Positions 14,842 through 20,157 of a DNA stretch of 20,157 nucleotides are shown in pieces. The notes beneath the pieces were generated by a model. That model had not been told where the DNA came from. It did not search any database and saw only the letters and a program-made list of their open reading frames with translations. The translations under genes were made by a program, and so were the position numbers. The DNA is from JBBEDC01 sp040881505 (GTDB lineage: Bacteria > Patescibacteriota > Andersenbacteria > UBA10190). The stretch spans positions 1 to 20,157 of the forward strand of contig JBBEDC010000037.1 in the NCBI GenBank assembly GCA_040881505.1. The letters run 5' to 3'. Within the stretch, counting starts at the first letter, position 1; each line of letters opens with the position of its first letter.

Positions 14842-15882
14842 TCACTTAGCCGCCTTTTCCTCTATCGCCGAGGTCGTGGAGAAGAAGTCAGACAAGAAGA
14901 TGCTTAATATCGTAGCTACCGGAACAGACAAGATAATACCCACGGTTCCCGCTAGACGTCCTCCGAGCAGTACTGCGATAATCGTAACAACAGGATTCAG
15001 TCCAGTTGCCTTGCGCATCAGGTTTGGAATTAACACGTGATTTTCAAGCTGTTGAACGATAACGTAGAACACGAGTACTCCCAACGCTAACAGGAATGAT
15101 TGCGATAGGGCAACGGCCACCGCAAATACTCCCGCGATAATCGGACCGATAATCGGAATAATTTCCAGCACGCCGGCGAGCAATCCAAGCGCGAGTGCAA
15201 ATGGTACGCCCATCGCCCATAAACCCAATCCCACAGATACTCCAATTACAACACCCAGGCTGAGCTGAGCTAACACCCAGCGACCAAGCTTGTGCTGCAC
15301 CCTATCTATAACGCGTTCAACATAGGGCACATGATCGCGGGGGATTATAATACGGAATAACTTTTTGAGTGCGTCTTCTTCAAGCACGAGATAAAACGCG
15401 ATGATTAATACAAACAAGACAGAGAATACAGTGGCAAAGAGATTTCTTGTCTGACGAAATAACGCTCCAGTAAAATTCGTAATATTTTCCCCAATTTGCT
15501 GTAACCCCTGTTGAAGTTCTGGCACGATCAAGGTTCCAGAATCGCCGCCAATTGAAAAGCGCTGCTGAAATCCTTCCACCAAGTGAGGCAACGCCTGAGC
15601 TAGCTGCACCAGCTGTTGTGCTAAAGCTGGAAGAATGATGGCTATTGCGCCCCCAATAATGACTAGGCCCGTAACATACACTATCACCGCCGAAGCCGCT
15701 CGAGGAATCTTGTAGCGCTGCAGGCGCCTAGCTAGCGGTTCAATGGCTGAGGAAATCACCACAGCAGCAAGTATCATGATAATCACCTCGCGAACCAGAT
15801 ATAGCAGCCAAGCTCCTAAGATAATGAGAAGGATTCGAAAAATTGTGCTGGAGCTGATATCAATTTTTTGAACGCCGGGCAT
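14842..15882 (-). CDS. AI-2E/PerM family transporter
   Basis: 346 residues, inner-membrane protein with about seven to eight hydrophobic segments: two near the start (about 10-45), one near 60-80, then a large soluble loop (about 85-145) and a C-terminal bundle. The end VQQLENHVLIPNLMRKATGLNP followed by GGRLAGTVGIILSVPVATIL is diagnostic of the family (PF01594). Named for TqsA, which exports autoinducer-2, but most members have unknown substrates and some are Na+/H+ antiporters; no substrate can be assigned here. It starts 6 bases after the M16 gene, so it is probably co-transcribed with it, and it also has an internal TG-extended -10 at the M16 3' end. Confidence 0.92.
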   Translation of the reverse strand: MPGVQKIDISSSTIFRILLIILGAWLLYLVREVIIMILAAVVISSAIEPLARRLQRYKIPRAASAVIVYVTGLVIIGGAIAIILPALAQQLVQLAQALPHLVEGFQQRFSIGGDSGTLIVPELQQGLQQIGENITNFTGALFRQTRNLFATVFSVLFVLIIAFYLVLEEDALKKLFRIIIPRDHVPYVERVIDRVQHKLGRWVLAQLSLGVVIGVSVGLGLWAMGVPFALALGLLAGVLEIIPIIGPIIAGVFAVAVALSQSFLLALGVLVFYVIVQQLENHVLIPNLMRKATGLNPVVTIIAVLLGGRLAGTVGIILSVPVATILSIFLSDFFSTTSAIEEKAAK

Positions 15883-15888
15883 TACTGT

Positions 15889-17166
15889 TTAGTATAGCAG
15901 CTTCTCGAAGGATTTTGTGCTTTTGTGCGGACTCAACAGCGCCACAGTTCGCCTTTCAGGATCTAACAGATCAACTGCCACCTCTTGAACATCTTGTACC
16001 GTTACTCGTTCGAGCTTTTTCCAGAGATCCGCGGGTGTTTTCATCTTCGTCTCAAGCAGTTCCTGCTCGGCAGCGAACATCGCAATGGAATTGGTCTCTT
16101 CTAAACTTAACACCATGCCACCCCGAGCCATCTGCTTCGCCTTATGAAGCTCCTCTTCAGTAACAGGCTCAGATTGGATTCGATCATATTCAGCCAGTAT
16201 CAATTCCAACGCCTGCGCCGCCTTGTCTGTCCGCACTCCCGCTTGCGTGACAAAACTGCCTGTATCGGTATAGTGATCGGCCATTGTCCGAACCATATAT
16301 GCCAACCCATGCTGCTCGCGCACAACAGAAAACAGCCGGCTACTCATGCCATTACCCAATATTGCCGATAGTAGAGAAGCAGCATAATTGCGGTCATCAT
16401 CGCGCGCATACCCAGGCACACCGACCATTAAATGCGACTGGTCCAGGTGCTTGCGATGCTCGTGAACAAAGCGCTGATGCGGCACTCGCCTCGGAGCAGC
16501 CTTAGGGGTGGTCTCTTCCCCTTTCGACAAAGGTGAAAACAAATCCTTTAGTAGAGCCTGGGTGCTCTTCTCTTCAAAATTTCCAGCCACAGCCACAACG
16601 GCGTTTTTGGTGTGGTAGTGCTTGTTGGTGTATCCCAGAAAATCCTTGCGCATAAACTTAGAGACTGTTGCCTCGTCTCCATCAATCCGGCGCCCCAGCG
16701 GATGATCACCATACAGCGCTTCATTCCACAAGTGATGGATATGACGCATGGGCATATCGGTGTACATACGAATTTCCTCGATAATGACGCCACGCTCCTT
16801 TTCAATTTCCACCTGCGGAAACAGCGGGCGCAATAAAATGTCAGACACTACCTCAGCTCCATGCTGCAAATGCTCAGCAGCTACCTTCACGTAATACCCA
16901 GTGTATTCCTCGCCGGTAAACGCGTTAAACTCTCCGCCAACTCCATCAATCGCCTCAGCAATTTGCTTGGCCGTCGGACGGGTTTCTGTGCCTTTAAAAA
17001 ACATGTGCTCAAGAAAATGGGATAAACCATTCTGCTTCAGCGTCTCATACCGCGACCCAACCCCGATTAATACGAGAAAAGTTACAGACTGAACATCTTT
17101 CCGGGGAAGTAATAATGTACGTAACCCAGACGGAAGCGTTTTTCGTGCTAACGGAAAATCTTGCAT
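15889..17166 (-). CDS. M16 family zinc metallopeptidase
   Basis: 425 residues, the size of single-chain bacterial MPP-like peptidases (B. subtilis YmxG type). The inverted zinc motif HFLEH is at residues 50-54 and the third ligand is in the IIEEI segment (Glu130/131), so the enzyme looks catalytically competent. The C-terminal half contains the domain-2 pattern G.V.Q.G.RTDKA, and ARGGMVLSLEETNS carries the usual R-x5-S/E pattern of the M16C half. No signal peptide, so probably cytoplasmic. Substrates are unknown. It follows glyQS by 12 bases with no evident Shine-Dalgarno and likely belongs to a glyQS-M16-PerM transcript. Confidence 0.95.
   Translation of the reverse strand: MQDFPLARKTLPSGLRTLLLPRKDVQSVTFLVLIGVGSRYETLKQNGLSHFLEHMFFKGTETRPTAKQIAEAIDGVGGEFNAFTGEEYTGYYVKVAAEHLQHGAEVVSDILLRPLFPQVEIEKERGVIIEEIRMYTDMPMRHIHHLWNEALYGDHPLGRRIDGDEATVSKFMRKDFLGYTNKHYHTKNAVVAVAGNFEEKSTQALLKDLFSPLSKGEETTPKAAPRRVPHQRFVHEHRKHLDQSHLMVGVPGYARDDDRNYAASLLSAILGNGMSSRLFSVVREQHGLAYMVRTMADHYTDTGSFVTQAGVRTDKAAQALELILAEYDRIQSEPVTEEELHKAKQMARGGMVLSLEETNSIAMFAAEQELLETKMKTPADLWKKLERVTVQDVQEVAVDLLDPERRTVALLSPHKSTKSFEKLLY
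15891..15899 (-). promoter_or_regulatory. TG-extended -10 box before the PerM-family gene
   Basis: TGC-TATACT on minus, 8 bases before ATG 15882. It overlaps the last codons and the stop of the M16 gene, so it would be an internal promoter in the operon. Confidence 0.5.
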
Positions 17167-17178
17167 ATGTATCTTGTG

Positions 17179-18489
17179 TTAAGAAATAGTATTGCGTATG
17201 TACGAGGCTACCTGAGAAATTGCAATGCGCTCCTGCTGCATGCTATCGCGATTGCGAACAGTTACCTGCTGATCTTCTAGGCTATCGAAGTCAACTGTTA
17301 CACAGTAGGGCGTACCGATCTCGTCCTGCCGTCGATATCGCCGTCCGATTGACTGTGTAACGTCATAATCAACTCGGAACTCACGGCGCAGTTCATCTGC
17401 GAGCGGCTCTGTAAGGGCTGTTAGCTCTTCTTTCTTCGACAGCGGCAACACCGCTACCTGATACGGTGCGAGCTGTGAGTTAAGTCGAAGCACCGTCCGG
17501 GTTTCTTCTCCCACACTTTCTTCTTCATAGGCCGATATCAGCACCGCCAGCAGTGTTCGATCAACACCAAATGTCGGTTCTATAACATGCGGGATATAGG
17601 CTTCATTCGTGGTCGGATCAGTATAGCTCATGTCTTTTCCTGACATCTCTTGATGCCGCTTCAAATCAAAGTCGGTGCGGTATGCCAGACCATACAGCTC
17701 TTCCTGACCGAACGGAAAATCAAACTCAATATCGACGGTGCGCTTGGAGTAGTGGGCCAACTCATCTGATGGCACCTCAAATTCATGAACTAATTGTGGG
17801 GAAATACCGCAGAGCTTAATCCATTCGTGCATATGGGCTAGCCACTGCGTAAACTGCTCCTGCCACCCGTCAGGATGGATAAAGTATTCAATCTCCATCT
17901 GCTCAAACTCCCGCGTGCGGAAGATGAAGTTGCCGGGCGTGATTTCATTCCGAAAGGCTTTTCCGATTTGCGCGATACCAAACGGAATCCGTTTGCGGCT
18001 TGTATTTACAACATTTGGAAAATTCACAAACATCGACTGGGCTGTTTCCGGCCGCAGATATACAGCACTCGCTGCATCTTGTTTGGGCCCCAGGTGAGTT
18101 TGAAACATCAGATTAAACTGAGCCGCATCGGTAAACTGTCCTTTCTCTCCACACTGCGGACACGGCGCGGAAATATCCACCTTGTCCTCCCGAAACCGCG
18201 CATGGCACTTCTTACACTCCACGAGCGGATCGTTGAACGTCTCCGTATGTCCGGATGCCTCCCACACTTTTGGATTCATAATCAAAGCAGCGTCGATCCC
18301 GACCATATCAGATCTGCCATGCACGAAATGCTTCCACCACAGCTGCTTAATGTTGTTTTTCAGCTCCGCCCCGAGCGGGCCATAGTCCCAGCTATTAGCC
18401 AGTCCACCATAGATTTCAGAGCCCGGGAAGATGAAGCCGCGCCGTTTAGCGAGATTGACGATCGTATCAATGGTAGTTGCTGGCTTCAT
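17179..18489 (-). CDS. glyQS: Glycyl-tRNA synthetase, GRS1 (alpha-2) type
   Basis: Class II synthetase charging tRNA-Gly, of the single-chain dimeric type shared with archaea, eukaryotes and some bacteria rather than the alpha2-beta2 type of E. coli. 436 residues. The N-terminus GFIFPGSEIYGGLANSWDYG (18-37) is typical. A zinc ribbon follows (Cys92, 95, 110, 113), then motif 2 with FRNEITPGNFIFRTREFEQ (179-197) and motif 3 with GVDRTLLAVL (308-317). The anticodon-binding domain at the end includes APYQVAVLPL and GRRYRRQDEIGTPYCVTVD. Nothing upstream resembles a T-box: the start is only 43 bases after the previous gene, with TATAGT at 8-base spacing. Confidence 0.97.
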   Translation of the reverse strand: MKPATTIDTIVNLAKRRGFIFPGSEIYGGLANSWDYGPLGAELKNNIKQLWWKHFVHGRSDMVGIDAALIMNPKVWEASGHTETFNDPLVECKKCHARFREDKVDISAPCPQCGEKGQFTDAAQFNLMFQTHLGPKQDAASAVYLRPETAQSMFVNFPNVVNTSRKRIPFGIAQIGKAFRNEITPGNFIFRTREFEQMEIEYFIHPDGWQEQFTQWLAHMHEWIKLCGISPQLVHEFEVPSDELAHYSKRTVDIEFDFPFGQEELYGLAYRTDFDLKRHQEMSGKDMSYTDPTTNEAYIPHVIEPTFGVDRTLLAVLISAYEEESVGEETRTVLRLNSQLAPYQVAVLPLSKKEELTALTEPLADELRREFRVDYDVTQSIGRRYRRQDEIGTPYCVTVDFDSLEDQQVTVRNRDSMQQERIAISQVASYIRNTIS

Positions 18490-18497
18490 AACTGCTC

Positions 18498-18503
18498 ACT
18501 ATA
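18498..18503 (-). promoter_or_regulatory. Possible -10 box (TATAGT) of glyQS
   Basis: TATAGT on minus, 8 bases before ATG 18489; one mismatch to consensus, no TG extension, no evident -35. Same near-leaderless spacing as other genes here. Confidence 0.42.
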
Positions 18504-18532
18504 AATACATTTTATGACTTACACAACTTATA

Positions 18533-19054
18533 CTACGCCGCCTGGCGGTACTGATCCCGCAACTCTTTGCTAATGTTCTGCACTTGCTGATCTCGCTGGT
18601 ACCGCAGCTGACGCTGAGCTTCTCTCTTTTGTCGGTCAAACTGCCGCGTTCTCTCTCGTTCTACCTCCTTGAATTTCTCTTCAGCCTTCTGCCGCACCCG
18701 CTCTGCGCGCGGATCCTGCTTCTTCTCATACATATGTACGTTATACTCCCGAAATACATCCTCTCGGCTTTTCTCGAGATCTTTAACATGCTCCTTCTCT
18801 CGTCGCTTCCAATCTTCTCGCAGCTTTCGTTGTTCTTGACGGTTTTTCTGCATAACCTCACGCTTTTGCTTACGCCAATTGCGCATATGATCTGAATTGC
18901 CTAAACCGAAACCGCGACTCAAAACGTCTCCCACAGAATCCACGTCTTTTTTACCACCCCGTACATTGGGTCCACTTGGACGAGAGCCAAACAATGATCT
19001 TCTCGAGGTGCTGCCGCGAGCAGGGGACCTCCTGGGTAGAAGTGAAAATGCCAT
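18533..19054 (-). CDS. Uncharacterised highly charged helical protein
   Basis: 173 residues that I do not recognise as a family. The first 45 residues are basic, Ser/Gly/Pro/Arg-rich and probably disordered (LLPRRSPARGSTSRR). From about 55 to 170 the chain is an almost uninterrupted run of Arg, Lys, Glu and Gln with few hydrophobic residues, more like a single stable alpha-helix or weak coiled coil than a globular domain. No signal peptide, membrane helix or cysteine. A basic disordered tail plus charged helix would suit nucleic-acid or ribosome binding, but that is only inference. The start ATG 19054 follows TGG-TATACT by 8 bases; a GTG at 19072 would add six residues and overlap the promoter. 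Confidence 0.7.
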   Translation of the reverse strand: MAFSLLPRRSPARGSTSRRSLFGSRPSGPNVRGGKKDVDSVGDVLSRGFGLGNSDHMRNWRKQKREVMQKNRQEQRKLREDWKRREKEHVKDLEKSREDVFREYNVHMYEKKQDPRAERVRQKAEEKFKEVERERTRQFDRQKREAQRQLRYQRDQQVQNISKELRDQYRQAA

Positions 19055-19062
19055 ATAGGTTG

Positions 19063-19071
19063 AGTATACCA
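19063..19071 (-). promoter_or_regulatory. TG-extended -10 box of the charged-helix gene
   Basis: TGG-TATACT on minus, 8 bases before ATG 19054, within 3 bases of the tgt stop codon. It allows transcription independent of tgt. Confidence 0.55.
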
Positions 19072-19073
19072 CG

Positions 19074-20157
19074 CTACTGTTGTATCACTGTCCGGATTGC
19101 TTTCATAAACTGAACGTAGAACCAGATATTGTGGAGTACGGCTAGGCGAGAGCCGGACGGAACCTCCGCCCGCATTAAATGATGCAAGTACGCTTTGGTA
19201 TATGGTTTTCGTATAACAGGGTGGTTCGCAGACAGCAGAGAGAAATCGCGAGCATAGGCACTTTTTCGGATATCAATGCGGGTATATAGATCGGACTGAA
19301 TAATTGGTCGTTCCGGATCCTGCAGCAGCTGCGTCAACTCCTCTATATTCAAATCATAGAACAGCTGTCCGTGACGAGCATTGCGAATCGGCAATACACA
19401 ATCGAAGTGATCCACACCCGAGCGCACTGCTCCGACAATATCCTCTGGTGTCCCATATCCCATCAAGTATCGCGGCTTATCATGCGGCAGATGCTTGGTC
19501 GTCTCTCGCACTACCGACTCAATTTGTTTTTCTCCCCTCTCCTGCAGCTCGCCACCGATGCTATACCCAAAGAAATCAAGCTCGCGTAGCTGCTCTGCTG
19601 AGCGCTGGCGTAAATCTGGATAGACACTTCCTTGTACAATTCCGTACAACGCCTGAGGAGCTGCGAGTGCCTCATGCTCCGCCTTGCACCGCTTGGCCCA
19701 CTGCGTTGTCTGATCCACTGCCCGCAGAACATCTTCGTGCGTCACCCGGTACGGCGTACACACATCAAGCGGCATAATAATATCGGCTCCGAGCTTGGCT
19801 TGGATTTGAATTGCTGTTTCCGGAGTAAAGGTGTGCAGACTCCCATCCATGGGCGAACGGAACGTCACGCTGTCTTCTGTCACCTTTACTCCATCTTTTG
19901 TTTCATGTTTTGCGCCAAGGCTGAATAACTGATATCCGCCAGAGTCAGTTGTAATGGGCCCGTTCCAGTTCATAAATCCATGCAGACCACCAGCCTGTGC
20001 TATAACATCTTCCCCCGGCCGCAGGTGAAGGTGATAGGTGTTTGCTAACACGATTTGAACTTCCATCGCCTCCAGGTCCTCTGGAAACACCATGCCGCGA
20101 ATAGCGGCTTGAGTAGCGACAAACTGAAAGAACGGTCCCTGCACCGCGCCGTGCGGG
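19074..20157 (-). CDS. tgt: tRNA-guanine transglycosylase, 5' end outside window, zinc cysteines missing
   Basis: Exchanges guanine-34 of certain tRNAs for a 7-deazaguanine base on the queuosine pathway. The frame stays open to the right edge (PHGAVQGPFFQFVATQ, as in the family N-terminus), so only the first few residues are lost; a GTG at 20144 is not the real start. TTDSGGYQLFSLGA holds the base-binding Asp, DVCTP and GIVQG line the pocket, and GVDHFDCVLPIRNARHG has the nucleophilic Asp. The C-terminal zinc site is abnormal: where C-x-C-x2-C is expected before Y-[ST]-[RK]-A-Y-L, the sequence is SANHPVIRKPYTKAYLHHL with no cysteine, though the final His remains. The pocket loop GGLAVGE is replaced by GGELQERGE. 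Probably catalytic, but structural site and substrate preference may differ. Confidence 0.9.
   Translation of the reverse strand, partial: PHGAVQGPFFQFVATQAAIRGMVFPEDLEAMEVQIVLANTYHLHLRPGEDVIAQAGGLHGFMNWNGPITTDSGGYQLFSLGAKHETKDGVKVTEDSVTFRSPMDGSLHTFTPETAIQIQAKLGADIIMPLDVCTPYRVTHEDVLRAVDQTTQWAKRCKAEHEALAAPQALYGIVQGSVYPDLRQRSAEQLRELDFFGYSIGGELQERGEKQIESVVRETTKHLPHDKPRYLMGYGTPEDIVGAVRSGVDHFDCVLPIRNARHGQLFYDLNIEELTQLLQDPERPIIQSDLYTRIDIRKSAYARDFSLLSANHPVIRKPYTKAYLHHLMRAEVPSGSRLAVLHNIWFYVQFMKAIRTVIQQ

Noticed and set aside
17875..18504. 209-codon open frame on plus
   Set aside because: Fully antisense to the well-conserved glyQS catalytic domain; no family features.
18490..18532. T-box or other riboswitch before glyQS
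   Set aside because: The spacer is 43 bases, too short, and shows only a -10-like hexamer.
19074..20144. GTG at 20144 as the tgt start
   Set aside because: The frame stays open to the window edge and the residues upstream match the family N-terminus.

Overview
The window reads as a stretch of a Patescibacteria (Candidate Phyla Radiation) genome, most likely a metagenome-assembled scaffold. The pointers are gene content and family type, not a database match: a MutY without its iron-sulfur cysteines, a large surface protein (FG-GAP propeller, PKD, carboxypeptidase-regulatory domains), a GRS1-type glycyl-tRNA synthetase, and densely packed housekeeping genes with almost no spacer. UGA is used as stop (for example UDP-glucose dehydrogenase, rarA, perM), so this is not a UGA-recoding lineage. 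A 100-N run at 1681-1780 marks a scaffold join.

Layout. 93-486: a minimal nucleotidyltransferase of the MntA type, followed by what looks like a truncated HepT partner, so a decayed toxin-antitoxin pair. 562-948: a small protein with a perfect heptad-repeat coiled coil. 945-1921: mutY, interrupted by the N run; the flanks repeat 55 bases exactly, and collapsing the join restores a continuous frame. 1916-3091 (minus): an MFS transporter. 3146-4495: UDP-glucose 6-dehydrogenase, ending at a bidirectional terminator shared with a convergent sugar nucleotidyltransferase (4549-5244, minus). 5304-8702 (minus): a 1132-residue membrane-anchored surface protein. Then, mostly on minus: leuS, a stand-alone receiver-like gene, rarA, tatD, a second stand-alone receiver-like gene (plus), ppa, an AI-2E/PerM-family membrane protein, an M16 peptidase, glyQS, a charged helical protein, and tgt, which runs off the right edge. 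No stretch longer than 300 bases lacks a gene. I saw no tRNA, rRNA, CRISPR array or insertion sequence.

How it works together. Most genes are housekeeping: translation (leuS, glyQS, tgt), DNA maintenance (mutY, rarA, tatD), pyrophosphate removal (ppa). UDP-glucose dehydrogenase and the nucleotidyltransferase suggest nucleotide-sugar supply for envelope glycans, next to a large surface protein.

Two patterns stand out. First, many genes carry a -10 hexamer (often TG-extended) only 6-9 bases before the start codon, which predicts leaderless or near-leaderless mRNAs. Second, the two small receiver-like genes are built the opposite way: own TTGACA-type promoter, a real leader with a strong Shine-Dalgarno, and an intrinsic terminator whose hairpin loop contains the stop codon. 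The tgt product keeps its catalytic aspartates but has lost the three zinc-binding cysteines.
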